From Marinibacterium anthonyi (GTDB lineage Bacteria > Pseudomonadota > Alphaproteobacteria > Rhodobacterales > Rhodobacteraceae), in NCBI GenBank assembly GCA_003217735.2, contig CP031585.1, positions 5,225,501-5,289,500 on the forward strand: a stretch of 64,000 nt of DNA, given 5' to 3'. The notes beneath the pieces were generated by a model. The model was given only the letters and a program-made list of their open reading frames with translations. It ran no database searches and had not been told where the DNA came from. Shown piece after piece: positions 25,413-34,649 of this stretch. Position 1 is the stretch's first letter; every line of letters begins with the position of its first letter. Position numbers and translations under genes: made by a program.

Positions 25413-25880
25413 ATGCTTCGCCTTCTGACAGCATCGACGCTCGCACTTGCCATCGCCGCACCTTCGTTCGCGGCCTCGACAGCGACCGAAACCACCGCCA
25501 CATCCGACATTCACGACCCCATCATCATGGACGAGAAGTGGGACTTCAGCATCACCAAGCTGGACCTGCTGAAATCGGAACCCGAAGGCTACAAGAAGAT
25601 CGACGCCAGCTCGGTATCGGCCGAGGATCTGGTGGGCCTGCGCGTCTATGACGCCAACAAGGAATGGGTCGGCGAAGTCGACAACCTTATCGTGACCCCC
25701 ACGGGCGACGTCGTTGCCGCGATCCTGGGCGTCGGCGGCTACCTTGGCATCGGCGAAAAGGATGTCGTCGTCGATTTCAGCACCCTGATGCTGACCAGGA
25801 ACATGGATGACGACAGCCTGCGCATCTATGCCGACGTGACCAAGGATCAGCTCAAGGACCTGCCGGCCTACGACTCCTGA
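25413..25880 (+). CDS. Exported PRC-barrel domain protein
   Basis: The 155-residue protein has a signal peptide (about residues 1-20, ending SFAAS) and a single PRC-barrel domain (about 62-140). The domain shows the pattern LVGLRVYDANKEWVGEVDNLIVTP followed by an AAILGVGGYLGIGEKDVVV strand. Periplasmic PRC-barrel proteins of this size are common stress-induced envelope proteins in alphaproteobacteria; function unknown. AAAGGAG precedes the ATG, with an EcfG-type promoter upstream and a terminator downstream. Confidence 0.88.
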   Translation: MLRLLTASTLALAIAAPSFAASTATETTATSDIHDPIIMDEKWDFSITKLDLLKSEPEGYKKIDASSVSAEDLVGLRVYDANKEWVGEVDNLIVTPTGDVVAAILGVGGYLGIGEKDVVVDFSTLMLTRNMDDDSLRIYADVTKDQLKDLPAYDS

Positions 25881-25906
25881 TCAGACCTATTTTTAACGAG
25901 TTTCGA

Positions 25907-25933
25907 GGGGGATCCGCACGGGTCCCCCTTTTT
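25907..25933 (+). terminator. Terminator after the PRC-barrel gene
   Basis: A nine-base-pair stem (GGGGGATCC/GGGTCCCCC, one G-T pair) with a GCAC loop is followed by five T residues. Confidence 0.85.
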
Positions 25934-26002
25934 CCATGGTCCCGGTTGCATTGGCCCCGGTTACCGTGGTCCGTTTCCCCTGGTCCCGGTCCGGACCTGT
26001 GG

Positions 26003-26386
26003 TCAGCAGTACTGGTCGATCAGGGCCATGACCTCGCCCGGGGTCAGCGGCTTGCGGATATGGCCATTGATCCCGTAGCTGCTGAGAACTCCGTCATCGA
26101 GGAAACGTTCATCGGATGTCACCGCGATGATCGGCACCGCCGGGCAGGACTCCTCGGGCAGTCCGCGGATCGCCTGGCTGGCCTCCAGCCCGCTGTCGTC
26201 CTGCATGTGGACATCCATCAGCACGACGCCATATGCGGTCGGATCGTTCTGATATCGGATCAGCCCGTCCTTGGCGCTGGACGTGATGTCGATCGCCACG
26301 CCAAGCGTGTCGCGGATCTCCTGCATCATGAAGCGTGTGAACCCATCGTCTTCGACGAGAAGTATCTTTTTCCTGGTGTCAGTCAC
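26003..26386 (-). CDS. Single-domain response regulator
   Basis: The 127-residue protein is a complete receiver domain with no output domain. The acidic pair is D13/D14, the phospho-acceptor D58 (VVLMDVHMQDDSG), T90 and K112 (IRKPL). It may act as a phosphate sink or regulate by protein contact. It stands alone between the PRC-barrel gene and the acyl-CoA dehydrogenase; no kinase is adjacent. No EcfG box was found upstream. Confidence 0.9.
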   Translation of the reverse strand: MTDTRKKILLVEDDGFTRFMMQEIRDTLGVAIDITSSAKDGLIRYQNDPTAYGVVLMDVHMQDDSGLEASQAIRGLPEESCPAVPIIAVTSDERFLDDGVLSSYGINGHIRKPLTPGEVMALIDQYC

Positions 26387-26540
26387 GGCAGACTCGACTC
26401 AACTTGTGATTGATATGAAGTGTTATGTTTATACTGATGAGTGCGTCCGCGATACCTGAATAGCGGCATGCCCCCCATATTCACCGACACGCGCTGGCGA
26501 ATGCGCAACAGTATTGTGGCGAAAATGGTGCAGAGTCGCG

Positions 26541-28274
26541 TCAGAACCAGCTGTCCTGCATGTCATAGGCTGACGGGTCGTCGGCGCCCAGGATCCGCGC
26601 CCAGCCGTCGGTGCGCGACACTTCCCGCGCAAAGAAATACCGCGCCGCCTGCTGCTTGCCCTTCAGGAAATCGCTGTCGCCGTCGCGCCTGGCCTTCGCC
26701 TGCGCGGCCGACGCAATGCGCAGCCACATCCAGCCCATGACCACGTGGCCCGTGAAATCCAGGTACAGGGTCGCATTGGCCAGCCCGCGTTCGGGATCCG
26801 CCAGCACCGCAGCCGTCAGGCTGCGGGTCACATCCTCAAGGCGCGCGACCGCCTGTTCCAGTTCAGCCCCAAGCGGATGACCGGCGGCGGCGATATCGGC
26901 GCGGATCGCGCCGGTCAGGGCCGCGAAACCGGCGCCGTTCTGCATAAGCACCTTGCGGCCCAGCAGGTCCATGCCCTGGATGCCGTGGGTGCCTTCGTGG
27001 ATCGGGTTCAGACGGTTGTCGCGGTAATAGCGTTCCACCGGGTAGTCGCGGGTATACCCCGCCCCGCCCAGCACCTGGATCGCGTGCTTGTTGGCTTCCA
27101 GGCAGAATTCCGACGGCCAGGATTTCGCCACCGGCGTCAGCACATCCAGCAGGGTCAGAGCGTCGGCATCCCCGGCCCGATGCCTGTCGACCAGCATCGC
27201 GCAGTGCAGCGCCAGCGCCAGCGCCGGTTCCACCGCCGCCTTCTGCGCCAGCAGCAGCCGGCGGACGTCGGCGTGTTCCGTCAGGGACACCTGTGACGAC
27301 GTCGGATCCTTGGCGGCGGGGGACCGCCCCTGAGGGCGCTCGCGTGCATAGGCCAGCGAGGCCTGGAACCCGGCCTGCCCCAGCGCCGTCGCCCCCATGC
27401 CGACGCTGATCCGCGCTTCGTTCATCATCTGGAACATGTAGGCCAGGCCCCGGTGCGGTTCACCCACCAGTTCGCCGATGCAATCGCCCCGTTCCCCGAA
27501 GTTCAGCGCGCAATTGGTAGTGCCGCGATAACCCATCTTGTGGTTCAGCCCGGCCAGCGTCACGTCGTTCCCGGCCCCGTCCAGCCGGACCTTGGGTACG
27601 ATGAACAGCGATATCCCCTTCACGCCCGCAGGCCCGCCGGGGATCTTGGCCAGCACCATGTGGACGATGTTTTCCGACAGATCGTGTTCGCCTGCGGAAA
27701 TCCACATCTTGCGGCCCGTGATCCGGTATCGCCCGTCCGCCATCGGGTCGGCCCGCGTGGTGATGTCCGACAGCGACGACCCCGCCTGCGGTTCGCTCAG
27801 GCACATGGTGCCAAAGAACCGGCCCTGCACCATCGGCTCCAGGTAGCGGGTCTTCTGATCGTCGGTCCCGAAGCTCTGGATCAGGCGCCCGGCGCCGATC
27901 GTCAGCATCGCGTAGCCCTTGATCGCGATGTTGGACGCCGAAAACACGAAGGATGCCGCCTGGTGCACCGTTTCGGGCAGGCCGTAACCGCCATGTTCGG
28001 GCTTGAACGGCGCGGCCAGGAAGCCGCCTTCGATATAGGCGTCGACCGCGGGCTTGATCGCGTCCGGCAGGATCGCCCGGCCATTGTCGAATGTGGGCTC
28101 ACGCTCGTCGATCTCGCGCGCATGGGGCAGGTAGAAATCCGTGGCGATCTGGTCGGCTGTGTCCAGGATTCCCAGCACCGCTTCGCGGTCCAGGTCGGTG
28201 CCGTCGATGATCCGTTCCACACCGGCGACGTCGAACAGCTGAAACAGCAGGTCCTCGCGGTCATATGCGCGCAT
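26541..28274 (-). CDS. Acyl-CoA dehydrogenase (DmdC-like branch)
   Basis: Acyl-CoA dehydrogenases introduce a trans double bond using FAD. The 577-residue protein has the usual N-terminal helical, middle beta (TMCLSEPQAGSSLSDI and KMWISAGEHD) and C-terminal helical domains with QVLGGAGYTRDYPVERYYRD. An extra C-terminal domain of about 130 residues follows, as in methylmercaptopropionyl-CoA dehydrogenase (DmdC) and relatives. That suggests DMSP or short-chain acyl-CoA catabolism, but substrate specificity cannot be read here. ATG 28274 has AGGAGG upstream. Confidence 0.88.
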   Translation of the reverse strand: MRAYDREDLLFQLFDVAGVERIIDGTDLDREAVLGILDTADQIATDFYLPHAREIDEREPTFDNGRAILPDAIKPAVDAYIEGGFLAAPFKPEHGGYGLPETVHQAASFVFSASNIAIKGYAMLTIGAGRLIQSFGTDDQKTRYLEPMVQGRFFGTMCLSEPQAGSSLSDITTRADPMADGRYRITGRKMWISAGEHDLSENIVHMVLAKIPGGPAGVKGISLFIVPKVRLDGAGNDVTLAGLNHKMGYRGTTNCALNFGERGDCIGELVGEPHRGLAYMFQMMNEARISVGMGATALGQAGFQASLAYARERPQGRSPAAKDPTSSQVSLTEHADVRRLLLAQKAAVEPALALALHCAMLVDRHRAGDADALTLLDVLTPVAKSWPSEFCLEANKHAIQVLGGAGYTRDYPVERYYRDNRLNPIHEGTHGIQGMDLLGRKVLMQNGAGFAALTGAIRADIAAAGHPLGAELEQAVARLEDVTRSLTAAVLADPERGLANATLYLDFTGHVVMGWMWLRIASAAQAKARRDGDSDFLKGKQQAARYFFAREVSRTDGWARILGADDPSAYDMQDSWF

Positions 28275-28409
28275 GATGTCCTCCTTCTCCCTGTCCGGCA
28301 TCCTAGCCCGCCCGCGCAACCGCGCCAGACGCGGTGTTGGTGACCTTGCGTCTGTTGAGTTCGCGCCCCAATGGGCCTATCTCGGCTTAAACGCGCGGAG
28401 ACTCCCACC

Positions 28410-29024
28410 TTGGCCAACACCCTCTACAAGAACGACCTGCCCGACGGGCTTGACCTTGGTCCGATGGTGGCCATCGATTGCGAGACGATGGGCCTGCACC
28501 CGCACCGTGACCGGTTGTGCGTGATCCAGATGTCGGGCGGCGACGGCAATGCGCATATCGTGCAGGTCGAAAACGGCCAGACCAGCGCGCCGAACCTGAT
28601 CCGTATGCTGGAAGATCCCAAGGTTCTGAAACTCTTCCACTTTGGCCGGTTCGACATCGCCGCCATGTACAACACCTTCGGCGCGCTGGCCGCCCCGGTC
28701 TATTGCACCAAGATCGCGTCGCGCCTGGTGCGCACTTATACCGACCGCCACGGGCTGAAGAACCTGTGTTCCGAACTGCTGAACGTCGACATCTCCAAAC
28801 AGCAGCAATCCAGCGACTGGGGCGCCGACACGCTGACGCCCGCGCAGCTGGATTACGCCGCCTCGGACGTTCTTTACCTGCACCGCCTGCGCGACAAGCT
28901 GGACGCGATGCTGGCCCGCGAAGGCCGGACCGACATCGCCCAGGCCTGTTTCGACTTCCTGCCGACGCGGGCAAGGCTTGACCTTGCCGGCTGGCCCGAC
29001 ACCGACATCTTTGCGCATTCATGA
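28410..29024 (+). CDS. rnd: Short ribonuclease D-like 3'-5' exonuclease
   Basis: The 204-residue protein is a DEDDy exonuclease domain without the HRDC domains of long RNase D. AIDCETMGLH carries the first Asp/Glu pair, HFGRFDIAAM the second Asp, and YAASDVLYL the Tyr/Asp motif. The TTG start is chosen because it gives the usual LANTLYKNDLPDG N-terminus with GGAG nine bases upstream. It likely trims RNA 3' ends. The stop overlaps kpsF by four bases. Confidence 0.88.
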   Translation: MANTLYKNDLPDGLDLGPMVAIDCETMGLHPHRDRLCVIQMSGGDGNAHIVQVENGQTSAPNLIRMLEDPKVLKLFHFGRFDIAAMYNTFGALAAPVYCTKIASRLVRTYTDRHGLKNLCSELLNVDISKQQQSSDWGADTLTPAQLDYAASDVLYLHRLRDKLDAMLAREGRTDIAQACFDFLPTRARLDLAGWPDTDIFAHS

Positions 29025-29986
29025 CCGACAACGAACGCTTTCTCGCCACCGCCCGCCAGGTCGTCACCGACGAAGCCCGCGCGCTTGATGCCCTGGCCGG
29101 CGTCTTCGACGACCGCTTTGCCGAGGCCGTGCAGATGATCCTGCAGGCCAGGGGGCGCATCATCGTCTCGGGCATCGGCAAATCGGGGCATATCGGGCGC
29201 AAGATCGCGGCGACGCTGGCGTCGACCGGCACGCCCGCCCATTTCGTGCACCCGGCCGAGGCGTCGCATGGCGACCTGGGCATGGTGGCCAAGGGCGACG
29301 TGGTCCTGGCAATCTCGAACTCCGGCGAGGCGCCGGAACTGGCCAACCTGCTCAGCTATACCCGCCGTTTCGGCATTCCGCTGATCGGGCTGTCCAGCCG
29401 GATGGAAAGCACGCTGATGCAGGCCGCCGACGCGCACCTGCTGATCCCCGCGATGGGCGAGGCCTGCGGGTTCGGCATGGTGCCGACCATTTCCACCACG
29501 CTGACGCTGGCGATGGGCGACGCGCTGGCCGTGGCGATCCTGAAGCACCGCGATTTCGGGCCGGAATCCTTCCGCGACTTCCACCCCGGCGGCAAGCTGG
29601 GCGCGCGGCTGTCGACCGTGCGCGACCTGATGCACACCGGCGATGCCCTGCCGCTGGTGGACGAAACCACCCCGATGACCGAGGTACTGATCGAGATGAC
29701 GCAGAAGGGGTTCGGCCTGTCCGGCGTCACCGGTGCCGATGGCCTGCTGACCGGCATCATCACCGACGGCGACCTTCGCCGCCACATGGACGGGCTTTTG
29801 ACCCAGACCGCCCGCGACGTGATGACCAGCGGCCCCCGCACCATCGCCCCCACCGCGCTGGCCGAGGAAGCCGTGGCGCAGATGACCGGGTCGATCACAT
29901 CGCTGTTCGTGGTGCCGGTCGAAGGGCCGCACAAGGCCCAGGGGCTGATCCGTCTGCACGATTGCCTGCGCGCCGGGGTGGGCTGA
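29021..29986 (+). CDS. kpsF: Arabinose-5-phosphate isomerase KpsF/GutQ family
   Basis: The enzyme converts ribulose-5-phosphate to arabinose-5-phosphate, the first step to Kdo for lipopolysaccharide and capsule. The 321-residue protein has a SIS sugar-isomerase domain (about residues 30-180, with IIVSGIGKSGHIGRKIAATL and AISNSGEAPEL) and two CBS domains (about 205-320). It is translationally coupled to rnd and followed by the Lpt genes, so Kdo supply and lipopolysaccharide transport are grouped. Confidence 0.95.
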   Translation: MTDNERFLATARQVVTDEARALDALAGVFDDRFAEAVQMILQARGRIIVSGIGKSGHIGRKIAATLASTGTPAHFVHPAEASHGDLGMVAKGDVVLAISNSGEAPELANLLSYTRRFGIPLIGLSSRMESTLMQAADAHLLIPAMGEACGFGMVPTISTTLTLAMGDALAVAILKHRDFGPESFRDFHPGGKLGARLSTVRDLMHTGDALPLVDETTPMTEVLIEMTQKGFGLSGVTGADGLLTGIITDGDLRRHMDGLLTQTARDVMTSGPRTIAPTALAEEAVAQMTGSITSLFVVPVEGPHKAQGLIRLHDCLRAGVG

Positions 29987-29987
29987 C

Positions 29988-30590
29988 ATGGACAGTTATT
30001 CGCGCCGCGTGGCCTTTCTGAAAGTGGCCCTGCCGCTGGCCGCGCTCGCGATCCTGTCGACCCTGTTCCTGCTGTCGCGCTCGGACGATCCCAACGCCAC
30101 GATCCCGTTTTCCGACGCCGAGATCGCGGAACGCATGCGCGACCAGCAGATCACCGCGCCCCGCTTTGCCGGCACCACCGAACGCGGCGACCAGGTGTTC
30201 ATGTCGGCGGCCAAGGCGGTGCCCGGCAGCGGCGACAACCCCGATGCCGCCCAGGACCTGAAGGGCGAGATCCGGCTGGCCCGGGGCGGTGTGATCACGC
30301 TTGAGGCGGAAACCGGCTGGGTGAACCTGCCCGACGACATCGCCGAATTCCGCGGCAACGTGACGATCACCACCGACACCGGCTATCGGCTGGTGACCGA
30401 CCGGCTTGAAACCGCCGTCAAGCGGATCGACGCCACCGCGCCCAGCCCGGTCAGCGGAGATGGCCCGCTTGGGACGCTCGACGCGGGGGCAATGCGCGTA
30501 ATGGCGCCCGACAATGACGCGGATGCGACGCATTTGGTGTTCATCAACGGCGTTCACCTGCTATACGACCCCCAGTCAAGCAAGAGGTGA
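29988..30590 (+). CDS. lptC: LPS export protein LptC
   Basis: LptC is the bitopic inner-membrane protein that passes lipopolysaccharide from LptBFG to LptA. The 200-residue product has one N-terminal membrane helix (about residues 11-28) and a beta-jellyroll periplasmic domain with ITLEAETGWVNLPDD and FRGNVTITTDTGYRL strands. It starts one base after the kpsF stop and precedes lptA by three bases. Confidence 0.9.
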   Translation: MDSYSRRVAFLKVALPLAALAILSTLFLLSRSDDPNATIPFSDAEIAERMRDQQITAPRFAGTTERGDQVFMSAAKAVPGSGDNPDAAQDLKGEIRLARGGVITLEAETGWVNLPDDIAEFRGNVTITTDTGYRLVTDRLETAVKRIDATAPSPVSGDGPLGTLDAGAMRVMAPDNDADATHLVFINGVHLLYDPQSSKR

Positions 30591-30593
30591 GCC

Positions 30594-31082
30594 GTGCTGC
30601 CGCGATCCCTGTTCCTTGCCCTGACGGCCGTCTGGCTCGCCTCCACGGCCATGGCGCAGGGCACGAACCTCGCTTTCGGGGGGCTCAAGGCCGACCCGAC
30701 GAAGCCTGTCGAGGTCACCTCTGACACGCTGGATGTCGACCAGTCTGACGGCACGGCCGTCTTTACCGGCAACGTTGTCGTCGGTCAGGGCGAAATGCGC
30801 CTGTCCGCCACCAGGGTGCAGGTGGTCTACAAGCAGGACAAGTCCGGCATCGACCGGCTGATCGCCACCGGCGACGTGGTGCTGGTCAACGGGCCGGACG
30901 CCGCCAATGCCGAAAAGGCCGATTATTCTATCGACACCGGCATCGTCGTGATGACCGGCAACGTGCTGCTGACCCAGGGCCAGAACGCGCTGAGCGGTGA
31001 ACAACTGAACGTCGACCTGACCACCGGCACGGCCCGGATGACCGGTCGGGTCAAGACGATCCTTATTCCGGACAGCCAATGA
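30594..31082 (+). CDS. lptA: LPS periplasmic bridge protein LptA
   Basis: LptA oligomers carry lipopolysaccharide across the periplasm. The 162-residue protein starts at GTG (AAGAGG upstream), has a signal peptide (about 1-20, ending AMAQG) and the OstA repeats: [40 protein letters not shown] and [16 protein letters not shown]. Its stop overlaps the lptB start by four bases. Confidence 0.93.
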   Translation: MLPRSLFLALTAVWLASTAMAQGTNLAFGGLKADPTKPVEVTSDTLDVDQSDGTAVFTGNVVVGQGEMRLSATRVQVVYKQDKSGIDRLIATGDVVLVNGPDAANAEKADYSIDTGIVVMTGNVLLTQGQNALSGEQLNVDLTTGTARMTGRVKTILIPDSQ

Positions 31083-31840
31083 CCGACTCTCCGGAACTGG
31101 ACGTGACCAGGGGATCGGGCGGTCTTCGCGTCGAACACCTGCGGAAATCCTACCGCAAGAAGGTCGTGATCCGCGATTTTTCGATGCACCTGGACCGGGG
31201 CGAGGTCGTGGCGTTGCTGGGCCCCAACGGGTCGGGCAAGACGACGACGTTCTACGCCGTCGCGGGCCTGGTCTATCCCGAGGCCGGCACCGTCACCATC
31301 GACGGCCAGAACGTCACCACCCTGCCGATGTACCGCCGCGCCCGGATGGGCATCGGCTATCTGCCGCAGGAGATGTCGATCTTTCGCGGCCTTTCCGTCG
31401 AAGACAATATCTCGGCCGTGCTGGAGGTGGTCGAAGGCGATCAGCACAGCCGCCGCGAACGGCTGGAAGAACTGCTGTCGGATTTCTCGATCGAACATCT
31501 GCGCCGCGCGCCGGCGCTGGCGCTGTCGGGGGGCGAACGCCGCCGGGTCGAGATCGCGCGCTGCCTTGCCGCGAACCCCAAGTACCTGCTGCTGGATGAA
31601 CCTTTCGCCGGCGTCGACCCGATTTCGGTGGGCGATATCCGCCACCTTGTGTCGGATCTGAAAACTCGCGGCATCGGCGTCTTGATCACCGACCACAATG
31701 TGCGCGAGACTTTGGAAATCGTCGAACGTGCCTATATTCTGCACGATGGCCGGGTTCTGATGTCCGGCACGCCACGCGACGTGGTCGAGAACGAAAATGT
31801 CCGCCGGGTGTACCTTGGCGAAAATTTTCGTATTTCTTAA
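31079..31840 (+). CDS. lptB: LPS export ABC ATPase LptB
   Basis: LptB powers lipopolysaccharide extraction with LptF and LptG, which are not in this window. The 253-residue protein has Walker [10 protein letters not shown], signature [17 protein letters not shown], Walker [15 protein letters not shown] and the switch histidine in LITDHNVRE. No rpoN gene follows, unlike many proteobacteria; 269 bases separate it from hpf. Confidence 0.97.
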   Translation: MTDSPELDVTRGSGGLRVEHLRKSYRKKVVIRDFSMHLDRGEVVALLGPNGSGKTTTFYAVAGLVYPEAGTVTIDGQNVTTLPMYRRARMGIGYLPQEMSIFRGLSVEDNISAVLEVVEGDQHSRRERLEELLSDFSIEHLRRAPALALSGGERRRVEIARCLAANPKYLLLDEPFAGVDPISVGDIRHLVSDLKTRGIGVLITDHNVRETLEIVERAYILHDGRVLMSGTPRDVVENENVRRVYLGENFRIS

Positions 31841-32109
31841 CCCAATTTAAAGCAATTTTTGAATCACGACATTCAACGGTTTTTTGCCCGGACCGCCGGC
31901 GTGTTTTCATTGACAGGCGGGTCAAGGCAGTTCTCAATGATCCTCATGGCACGACTTAATCGCGACGCAACCCCCGCAAATGCCATCGCAAAGGTGGGTG
32001 CGGCGCATTGCAGCGCGACGGCGGGCCGGCTTTTCACCTTCACCCGATAGATCGAACAGGTGCGCCCAATGCGTGCCGGTTCACGGGTGAGTTGCCACGA
32101 GGAGAGCTC

Positions 32110-32673
32110 ATGCAATACCAGATCAGCGGACACCAGATCGATGTCGGTGCAGCCCTAAGCACCCACGTCGAAGAGGAATTGGGCAGCGTTGTCGCGAAAT
32201 ACGCCCAGCGACCGACGGACGCGAATGTGGTGTTTTCCCGCTCCGCCCATGAGTACGTCTGCGAGAGCACCGTGCACCTGTCGACCGGGCTGACCGCCCA
32301 GGCCAAGGCGCATGCGAACGAGATCTACGCGGCGTTCGATGCCTGCTGCGAAAAGATGGACAAGCAGCTGCGGCGCTACAAACGCCGCCTGAAGGACCAT
32401 CATCGCGACCGTGCGGAACCTGTTGAACTTTTGGGGGTGTCCTCTTATATCCTCGCCTCTGAAGAGCTGGCCGAAGACGCCGAGCCCGATACGCTGCAGC
32501 CGATCATCGTCGCCGAGATGGAGACAAAGATACCGTCTTTGTCGGTCGGCGAAGCCGTGATGCAGATGGAACTGGCCGGGGCCCCCGTGCTGGTGTTCCG
32601 CAACGAGGGCAAGGACGGGCTGAACGTGGTTTACAGGCGGGACGATGGCAACATCGGCTGGATTGACCCGTAA
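32110..32673 (+). CDS. hpf: Long ribosome hibernation promoting factor
   Basis: Long HPF dimerises ribosomes into inactive 100S particles in stationary phase. The 187-residue protein has the N-terminal ribosome-binding domain (about 1-105, basic KQLRRYKRRLKDHH). A linker leads to the C-terminal dimerisation domain (about 130-187) with SLSVGEAVMQMELAGAPVLVFRNE and GLNVVYRRDDGNIGWIDP. ATG 32110 has GAGGAGA upstream; in-frame sequence before it is not conserved in character. Confidence 0.94.
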   Translation: MQYQISGHQIDVGAALSTHVEEELGSVVAKYAQRPTDANVVFSRSAHEYVCESTVHLSTGLTAQAKAHANEIYAAFDACCEKMDKQLRRYKRRLKDHHRDRAEPVELLGVSSYILASEELAEDAEPDTLQPIIVAEMETKIPSLSVGEAVMQMELAGAPVLVFRNEGKDGLNVVYRRDDGNIGWIDP

Positions 32674-32718
32674 CAACAACAAGCCCCGCCGGGCTGAGGG
32701 CGGGCCGGAGCAGTAAGC

Positions 32719-33186
32719 ATGGATCTATCGAAAATCCTCGATCCAGAGGCAGTGAAGGTTCTGGCTTCGGCCTCGAGCAAGAAGCGTCTGTTTCAGGATA
32801 TCGGTGACCTAGCGCATGCAGCTTACGGGCTGCATGCGGGGGCAACCGTCGAAGCGCTGATGGAACGCGAAAGCCTTGGGCCCACCGGTGTCGGGCATGG
32901 CGTGGCATTGCCGCATTGCCGTGTCTCGGGGTTGAATGGCGTCAAGGGCGTGTTCCTTCTGCTTGAAAAACCCATAGATTTCGGCGCCATAGACCGCCAG
33001 GCCGTGGACATCGCCTTTGCGCTGTTTGCCCCCGAAGAGGCCGGCGTCGAACATCTGAAAGCCCTTGCACTGGTCTCGCGCACCCTGCGGGACCAGACGC
33101 TGTGCGCCAAGCTGCGCGCCAACCGCGATGCGCCGACGCTGCACGCGATCCTGACCGAAGGCCGGTCTTCGTCCCAGGCAGCCTGA
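32719..33186 (+). CDS. ptsN: Nitrogen-PTS EIIA component PtsN
   Basis: PtsN is the terminal phosphocarrier of the regulatory PTS-Ntr. The 155-residue protein is a single EIIA domain with the active histidine in GVGHGVALPHCRV and a conserved AIDRQAVDIAFALFAPE strand. It follows hpf by 45 bases, the common hpf-ptsN arrangement. It may tune potassium transport or envelope functions, as in relatives; targets here are unknown. Confidence 0.94.
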   Translation: MDLSKILDPEAVKVLASASSKKRLFQDIGDLAHAAYGLHAGATVEALMERESLGPTGVGHGVALPHCRVSGLNGVKGVFLLLEKPIDFGAIDRQAVDIAFALFAPEEAGVEHLKALALVSRTLRDQTLCAKLRANRDAPTLHAILTEGRSSSQAA

Positions 33187-33218
33187 GTTCCGTCCGAGCC
33201 CCGCCCGAGTGTCAGGGC

Positions 33219-34643
33219 TTACTCGCGCCAGGCCCCCCAGCCAAACATCATGTAATCCCGCTGATAGATCTGGCGCACCGTCGCCTCGATCCCGTCATCG
33301 TAGATGTCGCCCAGCGCATGGGGCCGGTCCGGCACCGACGCGAAGGGCACCGGCGCATTCACCGCGCCCAGCGTTGCCGCAAGCGAAGCCGCCTCGCCCC
33401 GCCATTCGTCTTCGCGAAAGACGTGGTCGGGGGGGACGAATTCGCCGAATCCCTGCAGGGCCTGCGCCTGGCTGCACCAGGTCGCATCGACCCGAATCGC
33501 CGTCTGCCCGGCCAGATTCGCGCGCAGGAATTCCAGGAACTCGATGAATGCGGTGCGATGGGCGGCCCTGCTCCAGCTGTCGTCAGGCCCGTCTTTCGGG
33601 ATCGACACCTTGAAGACGCGACGCAGGGTATCGCGGATCTGCAGATAGCTGCCGGGACCGGCGGGCAGGATCCGACGGCAGAACGCGGAATGCGCCCGCG
33701 CCACCGGGTGGCGGATCACGGTAAAACTGCGGTGCCCCCGGTTATGCCGCTTCCACTTGCGCAGGTCCTTCTGGCTCATCTTCGTGGCCAGGTCGTCCCG
33801 GGTCACCCCGTCAAGCGCGGCAAGCCAGTCGAACACTTCGTCCTCGGGCGCGCCGCGCATCGGCAGGAACAGCAGGGGCGTCTTGGCCGCCCCCACGTAG
33901 GACGGCGTCGCCGCACCCCGGCGCGGTTCGAAATTCGGCGTGCGGGTCAGGTTGAACCGGTCGACCCCGGCCAACGCCTGTTCCATCGCCTCGGCGTTTG
34001 ACACCTTGTCGGTCAGCGGCGCGGGGTTCTGGGGCTTCAGGCTTTGGTCCAGCTGCTCCAGCCGGTCGCCGACCCCCAGCCATTTCGCCAGCCCGTTCAT
34101 GACATCCAGATCGCGCAGGTCTTCATAAGCCAGGTAGAACGCGGTCTGCCCGCTGACCTGCATTTCGCGCAGCAACCGCAACTGGAAATCCTGCAACGCC
34201 TGCACATGGGCATCGAATTCGGCGGCGTCGAACGTGGCCTGCGCGTCCTTGCGCCGGGTGACATTGGTCAGCTTCCATTGCCCCGTCTCCTGCGCGATCT
34301 TCCAGCTGACATAGCTTTCCAGCGGATTGCGCGTCAGCACGATCTTGGCGCAGCGCGGATCCTTCAACGCCTTGGCGATGACCCGTTCGTCATGGTCGTG
34401 AAAACACCGGAACCCGGCCAGCCCGGCATGCGCCTTCACCGCCTTCAGGACCTTCATCGGGTCGGCGTCCCGTGCCTCCTGGCTGAACCCCAGCATCTCG
34501 GTCTTGTTGGGGTAACCAATGAAATGCGGGTTGAACAATTCGCCCAGGCAAGTCACCGACGCAAAGGCGTTCAGGTTCGTTTCCAGAAAGTTCGACCCGG
34601 TGCGCATCTCGGCGAAGACGATGAAACAGTCGAAGTCAGTCAT
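33219..34643 (-). CDS. Large sulfotransferase-family protein with two sulfotransferase-like halves
   Basis: Sulfotransferases move sulfate from PAPS to an acceptor. This 474-residue soluble protein has an N-terminal NodH/Stf0-like part with the phosphosulfate-binding loop EMRTGSNFLETN (about residues 12-23) and IVLTRNPLESYVSWK (about 102). The C-terminal half has a second 3'-phosphate-type motif, FTVIRHPVARAHSAF. The acceptor is probably a surface polysaccharide because glycosyltransferases follow six bases upstream. Both halves keep recognisable motifs; whether both are active is unknown. Confidence 0.82.
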   Translation of the reverse strand: MTDFDCFIVFAEMRTGSNFLETNLNAFASVTCLGELFNPHFIGYPNKTEMLGFSQEARDADPMKVLKAVKAHAGLAGFRCFHDHDERVIAKALKDPRCAKIVLTRNPLESYVSWKIAQETGQWKLTNVTRRKDAQATFDAAEFDAHVQALQDFQLRLLREMQVSGQTAFYLAYEDLRDLDVMNGLAKWLGVGDRLEQLDQSLKPQNPAPLTDKVSNAEAMEQALAGVDRFNLTRTPNFEPRRGAATPSYVGAAKTPLLFLPMRGAPEDEVFDWLAALDGVTRDDLATKMSQKDLRKWKRHNRGHRSFTVIRHPVARAHSAFCRRILPAGPGSYLQIRDTLRRVFKVSIPKDGPDDSWSRAAHRTAFIEFLEFLRANLAGQTAIRVDATWCSQAQALQGFGEFVPPDHVFREDEWRGEAASLAATLGAVNAPVPFASVPDRPHALGDIYDDGIEATVRQIYQRDYMMFGWGAWRE

Positions 34644-34649
34644 CGCGCA

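Noticed and set aside
31839-31855. TTAA-N6-TTAA after lptB as a CtrA box
   Set aside because: The spacing is 6, not 7, and the site lies at the 3' end of lptB in an AT-rich stretch.
31947-31962. TGGCAC that could be a sigma-54 -24 element before hpf
   Set aside because: No TTGC-type -12 element follows at the right spacing.
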